Source of the DNA: Hyphomicrobium_A sp963745205
Lineage (GTDB): Bacteria; Pseudomonadota; Alphaproteobacteria; Rhizobiales; Hyphomicrobiaceae
NCBI GenBank assembly: GCA_963745205.1
Contig: CAVUWX010000026.1
Location: forward strand, 1-64,000
Reading direction: 5' to 3'
Length of the DNA: 64,000 nt
Positions 9,049 through 16,758 of the stretch are shown one piece after another. The position numbers and the translations under genes are program-made. The notes under the pieces are model-generated. The model was given only the letters and a program-made list of their open reading frames with translations, was not told the DNA's origin and did not search any database. How positions within the stretch are numbered: the first letter of the stretch is position 1; every line of letters starts with the position of its first letter.

Positions 9049-9161
9049 CTCCCAGCCGCTCTCCTCGCGCGGGAACATCACGAAACCCATCACAGCCGAG
9101 CCTGCCGGCTCACCACCCCCAAGAGGGCACCACCCACGTCCGAGATCTCGAGAAGCGCCGC

Positions 9162-9236
9162 TGGCTCCGCAGGAAGGATTCGAACCCCCGACCTACCGGT
9201 TAACAGCCGGTTGCTCTACCACTGAGCTACCGCGGA
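9162..9236 (-). tRNA. tRNA-Asn (GTT)
   Basis: Read on the minus strand, the 72-base body (9236 to 9165) folds as a cloverleaf. The acceptor stem is TCCGCGG paired with CTGCGGA with one G-U, the D arm holds GCTCAGTGGTAGAGC, the anticodon loop is CTGTTAA (anticodon GTT), and the T arm is GGGGGTTCGAATCC. The discriminator is G and a CCA is encoded at 9164-9162. Confidence 0.97.
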
Positions 9237-9352
9237 ACAGCCGCTGCGACGAGACCGGCTTAGCAGAGCCAAGCGCACGCCTCCCAGCACTTGCGGCACA
9301 CTTAGCTAAAGTTCGGTTTATCTTCGAGCTATGCCGTTAACCGCACCTTGGC

Positions 9353-9607
9353 CTATGGGCCTGGAGCAGCCCCTATGGCGGCTCCGCAGTCGCGGCGGCC
9401 GGATGAGAGGCAATCGAGCATATCCGCGCTCGTCTTCAAATCGTGAAGCAGCCAGGTGCCGGCGAGCAAGATCAGCGCCAGGATGGCCAGCGCAATGACG
9501 TTCTGGCGCGTGCGGCGAGCTTGTTCGCTGTTGTCCACTGGTTCGCGAAGCCTGTTAATGACGAGGATAATCGCTGAAAAAATCGCTGATGAGGAGTGGT
9601 GGGGCAC
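9353..9607 (-). CDS. Small single-pass membrane protein
   Basis: An 84-residue protein. A basic stretch (EQARRTRQN) precedes one membrane helix (VIALAILALILLAGTWLLHD), then a short tail with two Cys residues (MLDCLSSGRRDCG). Similar short proteins occur in rhizobia without known function. The start is uncertain: the first 20 residues are weakly hydrophobic and could be untranslated. Confidence 0.55.
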   Translation of the reverse strand: MPHHSSSAIFSAIILVINRLREPVDNSEQARRTRQNVIALAILALILLAGTWLLHDLKTSADMLDCLSSGRRDCGAAIGAAPGP

Positions 9608-9674
9608 GGATCAGTTGCGGCGAATCGGGTTCTATTCGCGCCGAGAGTGCGGCGGCTGCACGGTCGGCATCGGC

Positions 9675-10505
9675 ATGAGACGTTTTCTGCGCACTGTGAC
9701 CGCGGTCCTGCTGCTGGCTGCGGCCGCGGCCGGGCCCGTTGCGGCCTCGGATGATGCGGCCGCGAAGTCGCTCGCCATCGGTGTCGATGCCTATCGTCAG
9801 GGTAACCTCGAAGCGTCCATCGAAGCGTTGAGCGAGGCTTTGCAGGGGCCTCTTTCCTCGCGCCAGGGCGCCAGGGCACTCTACTACCGCGGGCTTGCTT
9901 ATCGGGCTCTCGGCAAACCAGGGCAAGCCGTCGCCGATCTCGACGCCGCCATCGCGCTAAGGAATGGGCTGTCGCTCGGGCAGCTCGCGGATGCCGAGGA
10001 CAATAGCGCGGCTGCTCGGCGGGAGGCTGGGATCGGCGTAGGAGGATCGGCGGTGCCGGCCCAAGCCGAAAAGGGCCCGCGCATTTCAGCAGCTCGCGAG
10101 CCACAGCAAAGCTTCCTCACGACGACCTCGATCGATCCGGCCGAGCCGGAGGGCTCGGCGTGGGGGGCGGCCACGGTCCTGCCTCCTCTCCCCGAAGGTC
10201 ATGCGACGCCCTTTGCTACCGAAGTGGTGCCGGCTGCCGTCTCGCGGCCCGACACGACGGGCGGCATCCGCGTGCAGGTCGCGCGCGTGCAAACGCAGAG
10301 CGAGGCCTATGCGCTCGTCGTTCGCCTCATCTCACAGCACGGCGCGGAGTTCGATCCGAGCATGCTGAAGATCGAGAGGGGGGTGGCCGATGGTAAGACG
10401 GTTGCCTATCTCGTGCGCCTCGGTCCCTTCGCCAATGTCGATCAGGCGCAGCAGCGCTGCTCCGCGTTGCACCGGACGGGCTTCGACTGCGTCGTCCAGT
10501 ACTGA
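9675..10505 (+). CDS. Secreted TPR and SPOR-domain protein
   Basis: A 276-residue periplasmic protein. A signal peptide (MRRFLRTVTAVLLLAAAAAG) is followed by TPR-like helices (about 25-110: DAYRQGNLEASIEALSEAL, ALYYRGLAYRALGKPGQA), a Pro/Ala linker, and a C-terminal SPOR domain (about 195-276: IRVQVARVQTQSEAYALV to FDCVVQY). SPOR domains bind denuded peptidoglycan at division sites, so a cell-wall role is likely. The frame opens at 9456, but the ATG at 9675 gives a clean signal peptide. It converges on ccoS. Confidence 0.8.
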   Translation: MRRFLRTVTAVLLLAAAAAGPVAASDDAAAKSLAIGVDAYRQGNLEASIEALSEALQGPLSSRQGARALYYRGLAYRALGKPGQAVADLDAAIALRNGLSLGQLADAEDNSAAARREAGIGVGGSAVPAQAEKGPRISAAREPQQSFLTTTSIDPAEPEGSAWGAATVLPPLPEGHATPFATEVVPAAVSRPDTTGGIRVQVARVQTQSEAYALVVRLISQHGAEFDPSMLKIERGVADGKTVAYLVRLGPFANVDQAQQRCSALHRTGFDCVVQY

Positions 10506-10707
10506 GCTGAAACGGCCCGATTAAGCGTCCTTGTTCGCGCTCGCTCTTCGAGCGCGGGGGACCGGGCCGTTCGCTATCGGCGATGGCGCGCCAGCTCGCT
10601 CCCTCGAGATCCTCGAACTGGCCGGAGCGCAAGGCCCACAGGAAGGCGCCGAGGCCCAAGAGCCCGAGGAACAGCGCGGCTGGAATGAGCCAGACCAGCG
10701 CCATCAT
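10327..10707 (-). CDS. ccoS: cbb3 oxidase maturation protein CcoS, extended reading frame
   Basis: The first about 50 residues are a standard CcoS: one membrane helix (LVWLIPAALFLGLLGLGAFL) then WALRSGQFEDLEGASWRAI. CcoS helps insert heme and copper into the cbb3 oxidase. Normal CcoS is about 50-70 residues, but this frame runs to 126 with a low-complexity basic tail that lies antisense to the end of the TPR/SPOR gene (179 bases of overlap). The ATG overlaps the ccoI stop by four bases (ATGA), so it is the last gene of the ccoNOQPGHIS operon. The tail may be real or the result of a lost stop. Confidence 0.8.
   Translation of the reverse strand: MMALVWLIPAALFLGLLGLGAFLWALRSGQFEDLEGASWRAIADSERPGPPRSKSEREQGRLIGPFQLSTGRRSRSPSGATRSSAAAPDRHWRRDRGARDRQPSYHRPPPSRSSACSDRTPRRAVR
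10511..10571. terminator. Nested hairpin between convergent genes
   Basis: An outer inverted repeat AACGGCCCG (10511-10519) and CGGGCCGTT (10563-10571) encloses an inner one, CGCGCTCG and CGAGCGCG (10536-10556). It starts six bases after the TPR/SPOR stop. There is no U-tract, so it may act as a bidirectional barrier or an RNA-stabilising structure. Confidence 0.4.
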
Positions 10708-12932
10708 GGCGCGCTCTCCACCTTTGCCGCGGGATTGAGCGAAAGCCGCATCGTGCGCAGCCGCAAGGCGTTCCCGGTCACGGCAACGGATGACAGCGAC
10801 ATGGCGAGCGCCGCAAGCAACGGCGTGACGAGCCCCGCCATGGCGAGCGGTACGAACACCGCATTGTAAGCGAGCGCGATGGCGAAGTTCTGCAGCGACA
10901 TGGCTCGCGTCGCCTGCGCGACCGCGATTGTTTCGAGGACGGGCGCGAGCTTCTCTCCCTGGAAGATGGCGCCCGCCGCCGTCTGGCTGATGTCGGCGGC
11001 GCTGGCCGGGGACAAGGACGCGTGCCCGGCGGCGAGCGCCGGTGCGTCATTGAGCCCGTCTCCGATCATCAAGACCTTGTGTCCTTGCGCCTTCAAAGCC
11101 TCAAGCCGCGCGATCTTGCCGTCGGGACGGACGGCGCCGTGGACCGTGGCGATGCCCGTCGCCACGGCGGCGGCTCCGGCCGCGGCGGCGGTATCCCCCG
11201 ACAGGATCTCGACCGCATAGCCGGCGTGCTTCAGTTCGGCGATGACTGCGGCGGCATCGGCGCGCAGCGCATCCTCGAAATGCAACGGCACCGGCGCCTC
11301 GCTATCGCGCCGATACCAGAGCGTTGCCGGTTGGCCCTCTGCGACCAGGCCCACCCAGGCGGCGCTGCCGAGCCGTTCCTCTCCTTGCGCGGTTCTCGAT
11401 ACGAGCCCCGAGCCCGCGACCTCTTCCACGCCGTTTGCGCGCTTCAGCACCAAGTCGCGGGCTTGCGCCGCCTTGACCAGTGCCTTCGACAGCGGGTGCC
11501 GGCTGTCCAGCGCGAGACACGCCGCCCGCTGCAGCACCGCAGGATCGATGGCATCCGCATCGGTCTGTCGCGGCTCGCCCAGCGTGAGCGTTCCCGTCTT
11601 GTCGAACACGACGGTATCTACCTCGGCGAGCCGTTCGAGCGCATCAGGCGCCTTGACGATGACGCCCGCGGAAAACAGCCGCCCGCTCGCCGCAACCTGC
11701 ACCGCCGGCACTGCGAGGGCCAGAGCGCAGGGGCACGTGATGATGAGCACGGATATGGCGAAGGTGAGGGACTGCTCCCAACCGGCGCCCGCAACCATCC
11801 AGCCGATGAAGGTCATAGCGCCGAGCGCGTGCACCGCCGGTGCGTAGATGCGCGCGGCGCGGTCGGCGAGGCGAACGTAGCGCCCGCGGGCCTGCTCGGC
11901 CGCGTGCATGAGCCGGGCGATTTCGGCAACGAGCGTGCCTTCGTCGGTCGCCGTCGCGACAACCTCGATGGCGGTGGTGGTGTTGATGGTGCCGGCATGG
12001 ACAGTCGCGCCGACGCAGGCCAACCGCGGCATCGTTTCACCCGTGATGAGGCTTTCATCGATGTCGCTCGCACCCGCGGCGATGCGGCCATCGACGGGGA
12101 TGGCCTCGCCGGCGGCCACAAGCACGCGCATGCCGGGTACGAGCTCGCGCGCGCGCACCCGTGACGGCTTGCCGTCCTCGCCGATGACGGTTGCGGTCGT
12201 CGCCTTGAAACCGAGCAGGTTCTCGGCGGCGCCCTTGGCGCGCACGCGCACGCTCTCGTCGAGGTAGCGGCCGATAAGCAGGAAGAACGTCAGCGTGATC
12301 GCAGCGTCGAAATACACCTGCTCGCCTCCAGCCATGGTCTGGACAAGACTCATAGCGGTCGCGAGCAGGATGCCGAGCGAGATCGGCACGTCCATGTTGA
12401 GCCGTCTGGCGCCGAGAGCTGCGCGCGCGGAGCGGAAGAACGGCTGGCCGGCATAGAGGATCGCCGGCAACGCGATGAGCGCGGACAGCCAGTGGAACAG
12501 CGACTGCACGGGAGCGTCCATGTCGCTCGCCAGGCCCGCCCATACCGAGACCGACAGCAGCATGACGTTGGCCGCAGCAAAGCCGGCCACCGCCAGCCGC
12601 CGCAGCAGGTCCGCGCTTTGCGCGCTCGCTGTCTCGTCGGCAATATGCGTCGCCTCCGCCGCGTGAAAGCCGGCGCGTTCGAGGACGTTGGCAAGCGTAT
12701 CGCTGTCGGTGCGCTGCGGGTCGAAGCGCACGGCGACGCGCTTGGCTGCGAGATTGCTGCGCGCGCTCGTTACGCCCGGAGCGGCGAGCAGCGCCTTCTC
12801 CACGGCGGCCATGCAGCCCCCGCAGCGCATATTCGCCACGATCAGCGTGACATCGCGGGCTTGCCGCGAAGCGATGAGTGCTGTCAGACCTTCGCGCCCG
12901 TCGAACGCTGGCGCCTTCAGGGCTTGATCCAC
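10704..12932 (-). CDS. ccoI: Copper-translocating P-type ATPase CcoI (FixI)
   Basis: A 742-residue P1B ATPase that supplies copper to the cbb3 oxidase. An N-terminal HMA domain has MRCGGC (Cys37, Cys40), and the membrane metal site is ITCPCALA. The phosphorylation motif DKTGTLT, the nucleotide-site motif HPLSKA and the hinge GDGLNDAPAL are all present. The frame reaches 13007, but a GTG at 12932 with AAGGAG six bases before it gives the natural N terminus and overlaps the ccoH stop by 16 bases. It sits between ccoH and ccoS, which identifies it as CcoI rather than a general CopA. Confidence 0.93.
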   Translation of the reverse strand: MDQALKAPAFDGREGLTALIASRQARDVTLIVANMRCGGCMAAVEKALLAAPGVTSARSNLAAKRVAVRFDPQRTDSDTLANVLERAGFHAAEATHIADETASAQSADLLRRLAVAGFAAANVMLLSVSVWAGLASDMDAPVQSLFHWLSALIALPAILYAGQPFFRSARAALGARRLNMDVPISLGILLATAMSLVQTMAGGEQVYFDAAITLTFFLLIGRYLDESVRVRAKGAAENLLGFKATTATVIGEDGKPSRVRARELVPGMRVLVAAGEAIPVDGRIAAGASDIDESLITGETMPRLACVGATVHAGTINTTTAIEVVATATDEGTLVAEIARLMHAAEQARGRYVRLADRAARIYAPAVHALGAMTFIGWMVAGAGWEQSLTFAISVLIITCPCALALAVPAVQVAASGRLFSAGVIVKAPDALERLAEVDTVVFDKTGTLTLGEPRQTDADAIDPAVLQRAACLALDSRHPLSKALVKAAQARDLVLKRANGVEEVAGSGLVSRTAQGEERLGSAAWVGLVAEGQPATLWYRRDSEAPVPLHFEDALRADAAAVIAELKHAGYAVEILSGDTAAAAGAAAVATGIATVHGAVRPDGKIARLEALKAQGHKVLMIGDGLNDAPALAAGHASLSPASAADISQTAAGAIFQGEKLAPVLETIAVAQATRAMSLQNFAIALAYNAVFVPLAMAGLVTPLLAALAMSLSSVAVTGNALRLRTMRLSLNPAAKVESAP

Positions 12933-13429
12933 AGCCGCTCCTTTGCTTCGTAGAGCACCTCTGCGCCGGCGCTCGCGGACTTGCGCGCTTCGATGTCCAC
13001 GGTCCACCAGCCGGGATCGAGCCCCGCGGCCGCGGCCTCGTACGTGCCGGGGCCGGTCTGCGCAAAGTCGAGGCGGCGGTCGAAGCGGTCGGTCGCTGGT
13101 CGCCCGATCTCGCCCGAGATGACGAGGTCGGTGACGCCCGCACCCCCGGGTTCGGTAACGTCGACGCGAACACGTTGCATCTCGGGAACGTAGACGAGGC
13201 TGTCGCGCCAGCCGCGCTTCTCCTGCGCCCTGCTCTCGGCGATGCGCTCGTTGTAGGCGAGGCCCTTGCGATAGGCGTCAGGCGTTTCCAGGCCGCCAAA
13301 GGTCGAGAGGGCATCGTAGACCATGATGCCGTTGACGAGGAAGATCGTCGCAAAGAAACCGATGAAGGCGAGGAGCACATGGCCCCCGCGCAATCCTCGT
13401 CTGCGAGGGACGGAGCTTGCGCTATTCAT
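12917..13429 (-). CDS. ccoH: cbb3 oxidase assembly protein CcoH (FixH)
   Basis: A 170-residue inner-membrane protein needed for stable cbb3 assembly. One N-terminal membrane helix (HVLLAFIGFFATIFLVNGIM) is followed by a periplasmic domain with the FixH-type YRKGLAYNERIAESRAQ and a beta-rich C-terminal half. It overlaps the ccoG stop by eight bases and the ccoI start by 16, a tightly coupled arrangement typical of fixGHIS. Confidence 0.9.
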   Translation of the reverse strand: MNSASSVPRRRGLRGGHVLLAFIGFFATIFLVNGIMVYDALSTFGGLETPDAYRKGLAYNERIAESRAQEKRGWRDSLVYVPEMQRVRVDVTEPGGAGVTDLVISGEIGRPATDRFDRRLDFAQTGPGTYEAAAAGLDPGWWTVDIEARKSASAGAEVLYEAKERLWIKP

Positions 13430-14948
13430 GGCCGGGACCTCGGAACGTGGCCTCGTGATAGATCGTCGTGCCGTCGCTCGCGTCGGTGATCGCGAAGCGG
13501 AACGGGGTAACGGCGCCCTTGAGCTCGTCGCGCTCGCCCGCCGGCACCGTGACCAGGACCTTCAGCGCGCGCAGGTCGTCCGGCACGACCTCGATCGTGG
13601 GAGTTCCCGCGCCGAGCCCGACGATCGACACCTCCGCGTCCTCAAGACCCTCGACGGCGAGCCGGAACGTGCGCGCATGCTGTATCTTGTTGAGGATCTT
13701 GACGGTGTAGCCGTTGCGCAGGCCCCCGTCGGAGAGCTGCACGTAGACCGGATTGCGGTCGTGCAGAACATCCACGTTCAGCACGGAGCGGTTGAGCCAG
13801 GCGCCGAGCATCACCGCGCCGACGACCGCGATCAGCGCGGCATAGAGCACCGTGCGCGGGCGCACGATGCGCAGCGGCGCACGCTCATGATGGGAGGCGG
13901 CGTCGAGATTGCGGAATGTGTCGTAGGCGATCAATCCTTGCGGCCGGTCGATCCGCTGCATGATGTCGTCGCAGGCGTCGATGCAGAGCGCGCACTGGAT
14001 GCATTCGAGCTGCACGCCGTTGCGGATGTCGATGCCCACAGGGCAGACCGCGACGCAGGCCTTGCAATCGATGCAATCGCCGCGGCTTTCCCAGCTCTCC
14101 CCCTTCCTGTGTGGTCCCCGCGGCTCGCCCCGGTAGCCGCGATAGGAGATGAGCAGTGAATCGCGGTCAAACATGGCGCTCTGAATGCGCGGCCACGGGC
14201 ACATGTAGATGCAGACCTGCTCGCGCGCGATGCCGCCGAGGAGATAGGTGGTCGCCGTGAATACGCCGAGAAAGACGTAAGCGACCATCGGCGCATCGCC
14301 GCGGATGAGCTCCGCGGCAAGGGTCGGAGCATCGCGGAAATAGAAGACGAAGGCGCCGCCGGTGGCGATGGCCACCAGAAGCCAGCTCAAGTGCGTCGCC
14401 GTCTTCTTCCAGATCTTCTCGAAGGTCCAGGGGCTGTTGTCGAGACGGATGCGGGCGTTGCGGTCGCCCTGCCAGAAGCGCTCCACGACGATCATCAGGT
14501 CGGTCCACACCGTCTGCGGGCAGGTGTAGCCGCACCACATGCGACCGGCGACGGCGGTGACGAGGAACAGGCCGAGCGCCGACAGGATCAGCAGCCCGGT
14601 GATGTAGTAGAGCTCCTGCGCCCAGATCTCGATCGGCCCGAAGAAGAGGCGCTGGTTGGCGAAGTCGAGGAGGAACGCCTGGTTGGGAAGGTTTGGGCCG
14701 CGGTTCCAGCGGATCCACGGCAGCAGGTAATAGATGCCGAGCGTCACCGCCATCACCGCCCACTTGATCTTGCGGAACGTACCGTGGGCGAGCTTGGGGT
14801 AGATTTTTTCCCGCGACACATAGGTCCGGGCGGCGCGCTCGGCTCGCGTCTTGACGGTGACGTCGACGCGCGCGATCCCCGGCGCGGCCTCGGCGGCGCC
14901 GGTGTCCGGCGCGATATCCAGGGCCCGGTTGATCATGGTCATGCTCAA
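13422..14948 (-). CDS. ccoG: cbb3 oxidase accessory protein CcoG (FixG)
   Basis: A 508-residue membrane ferredoxin-like protein; CcoG reduces copper for cbb3 assembly in studied bacteria. The N-terminal half has about five membrane helices with MWCGYTCPQTVW. The cytoplasmic part carries two [4Fe-4S] motifs, CIDCKACVAVCP and CIQCALCIDACD. The C-terminal third is an immunoglobulin-like FixG_C domain. It follows ccoP by 24 bases in the same operon. Confidence 0.94.
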   Translation of the reverse strand: MSMTMINRALDIAPDTGAAEAAPGIARVDVTVKTRAERAARTYVSREKIYPKLAHGTFRKIKWAVMAVTLGIYYLLPWIRWNRGPNLPNQAFLLDFANQRLFFGPIEIWAQELYYITGLLILSALGLFLVTAVAGRMWCGYTCPQTVWTDLMIVVERFWQGDRNARIRLDNSPWTFEKIWKKTATHLSWLLVAIATGGAFVFYFRDAPTLAAELIRGDAPMVAYVFLGVFTATTYLLGGIAREQVCIYMCPWPRIQSAMFDRDSLLISYRGYRGEPRGPHRKGESWESRGDCIDCKACVAVCPVGIDIRNGVQLECIQCALCIDACDDIMQRIDRPQGLIAYDTFRNLDAASHHERAPLRIVRPRTVLYAALIAVVGAVMLGAWLNRSVLNVDVLHDRNPVYVQLSDGGLRNGYTVKILNKIQHARTFRLAVEGLEDAEVSIVGLGAGTPTIEVVPDDLRALKVLVTVPAGERDELKGAVTPFRFAITDASDGTTIYHEATFRGPGHE

Positions 14949-14972
14949 CTCCCGCCGCGAAGCCTGCGCGCG

Positions 14973-15842
14973 CTACTTGCCGCCGCCCAGCGAGTGCACG
15001 TAGGCCGCCAGCATCTTGATCGTCACAGGGTCGAGGCGGCCGTTCCAGTACGGCATCACACCGCCACGGCCAGTTTCGATCGTCTTCTCGATGTCTGCAA
15101 GCTTGCCGCCGTAGAGCCAGATTCCATCGGTGAGGTTCGGGGCCCCGAGCTCGGGATTACCCTTGCCGTTCTCGCCGTGGCAGACCGAGCAATTGTCGGC
15201 GAAGATCTTGGCCCCGCGATCTGCCGCTGCGGCGTCCGTTGCTTTCCCGGAGAACGAAAGGACGTGCTGCGCCGCATCCTCGATCTCGTTCGGCTTCAGA
15301 ATGCCATCGAGGCCGAAGCGCGGCATCGCCGTATCGTGCGCCTCCTTATCGCCAGAGCGGACGCCGTGCGTGATCGTGCGCTCGATCTCGGCCGGGGTGC
15401 CACCCCACAGCCAATCGTCGTCGTTGAGGTTGGGGTAGCCGACTCCGCCCTGCGCGCCCTTGCCGTGGCAGGGGCTGCAGTTGTCGCCGAACACGGCAGC
15501 GCCGCCCGCCATCACGAACGGCATCAGCTCCTGGTTCTTCTCGATCTCCTCGAGCGGCATCGCGGCGATCTGCGCGAGATACTTCGCCTGCCCAGCCTTG
15601 GCATCGGCAACTTGCTTGTCGACCGCGCCGCGCTGGCTGTAGCCGAGCATGCCCTTCGTGTACCCGTTGAGCGTCGGCCACGCCGGGTAGACGAGCCAGT
15701 AGCCGACGGCCCACAGGATGCAGGCGTAGAACGTGTACAGCCACCAGCGCGGCAGCGGCTTGTTGAGCTCGCGGAGGTCGCCGTCCCATACGTGCCCGGT
15801 CGTCTCGACGCCCGTGACGCTGTCGATGTCTTTGTTCGTCAT
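14973..15842 (-). CDS. ccoP: cbb3 oxidase diheme cytochrome c subunit CcoP (FixP)
   Basis: A 289-residue membrane-anchored diheme c subunit that passes electrons to CcoO/CcoN. One N-terminal helix (YTFYACILWAVGYWLVYPAW) is followed by two cytochrome c domains, with heme sites CSPCH (122-126) and CSVCH (218-222). Its ATG overlaps the ccoQ stop by four bases. Confidence 0.95.
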   Translation of the reverse strand: MTNKDIDSVTGVETTGHVWDGDLRELNKPLPRWWLYTFYACILWAVGYWLVYPAWPTLNGYTKGMLGYSQRGAVDKQVADAKAGQAKYLAQIAAMPLEEIEKNQELMPFVMAGGAAVFGDNCSPCHGKGAQGGVGYPNLNDDDWLWGGTPAEIERTITHGVRSGDKEAHDTAMPRFGLDGILKPNEIEDAAQHVLSFSGKATDAAAADRGAKIFADNCSVCHGENGKGNPELGAPNLTDGIWLYGGKLADIEKTIETGRGGVMPYWNGRLDPVTIKMLAAYVHSLGGGK

Positions 15843-16012
15843 CGGCCGTCTCCCTCCGGCTTGTCGTCGTCCTCGAGAGGCAGTTGCGCGGCCTCGTCGA
15901 ACTTCTTCTTGTTGCCGGGCCAGAACACGTAGACGACGACGGCGATGAATAGCGCGACGAACAGCACCAGGACCACGGTCTGCGAAAGTACGGATGCGGC
16001 CTCGTATGTCAT
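15839..16012 (-). CDS. ccoQ: cbb3 oxidase subunit CcoQ (FixQ)
   Basis: A 57-residue protein. Reading 16012 to 15839 gives MTYEAASVLSQTVVLVLFVA, then a continuing membrane helix ending YVFWPGNKKKF and an acidic tail. One N-terminal helix plus the FWPGNKKKFDEA motif is the classical CcoQ pattern; it stabilises the oxidase. The gene fits exactly between ccoO (8-base gap) and ccoP (4-base overlap). Confidence 0.93.
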   Translation of the reverse strand: MTYEAASVLSQTVVLVLFVALFIAVVVYVFWPGNKKKFDEAAQLPLEDDDKPEGDGR

Positions 16013-16020
16013 GGCCTACC

Positions 16021-16749
16021 TCAGCGGAGATTGGGCCCGGCAGCGTCGAACTTGGCGAAATCGACGAGCGTGCCGAGCATCTGCAGATAGGCGATGAGCG
16101 CGTCGAGCTCGCTTGGCTCCGGCCCTTGGCCGCCGTCGAACTTGCGCACCTGCGCCTTGGGATAGCGCGCGAGAAGCTCCTTCGCCTCCTTGCTGTCGGG
16201 CGAGACCTGCGCGAGAAGATCAGCCTCGGCCTTGGCGATCATGTCGTCGCTGTAGGGCACGCCCGTCAGCTTCAAGGCGCGCAGGTGCGCGGCGATATCG
16301 GCATAGCCGAGACGCCGCTCGGCCAGGAAAGGATAGCCGGGCATGATCGATTCCGGCACCACCGAGCGCGGATCGTGCATATGGGCAACGTGCCAGCTAT
16401 CGGAGTACTTGCCGCCGACACGGGCGAGGTCGGGTCCGGTGCGCTTTGATCCCCACTGGAAGGGGTGGTCGTACATGCTCTCGGCCGCGAGGCTGTAGTG
16501 GCCGTAGCGCTCCACCTCGTCGCGCAGCGAGCGGATCATTTGGCTGTGGCAATTGTAGCAGCCTTCGCGGATGTAAATGTCGCGGCCGGCGAGCTCGAGC
16601 GGCGAATAGGGCCGCATGCCCTGCACCTGCTCGATCGTCGAGTTGAGCAGGAACAGCGGCGCGATCTCGACGAGGCCGCCGATCGACACGACGACCAGGA
16701 TGCCGATCAGCAGGACGATCGAGTTCTTCTCAAAAAATCCGTGGTTCAT
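16021..16749 (-). CDS. ccoO: cbb3 oxidase monoheme cytochrome c subunit CcoO (FixO)
   Basis: A 242-residue subunit. One N-terminal membrane helix (IVLLIGILVVVSIGGLVEIA) is followed by a periplasmic cytochrome c domain with heme site CYNCH (64-68). The motifs GMRPYSPLELAGRDIYIREG and a later MPGYPFLAE, a likely axial Met region, fit CcoO. It starts nine bases after the ccoN stop. Confidence 0.95.
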   Translation of the reverse strand: MNHGFFEKNSIVLLIGILVVVSIGGLVEIAPLFLLNSTIEQVQGMRPYSPLELAGRDIYIREGCYNCHSQMIRSLRDEVERYGHYSLAAESMYDHPFQWGSKRTGPDLARVGGKYSDSWHVAHMHDPRSVVPESIMPGYPFLAERRLGYADIAAHLRALKLTGVPYSDDMIAKAEADLLAQVSPDSKEAKELLARYPKAQVRKFDGGQGPEPSELDALIAYLQMLGTLVDFAKFDAAGPNLR

Positions 16750-16758
16750 GACCGCCCC

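Noticed and set aside
14930..14944. FNR-like TTGATCATGGTCAT at the ccoG start
   Set aside because: The right half does not match, and the bases encode the ccoG N terminus; most likely a chance match.
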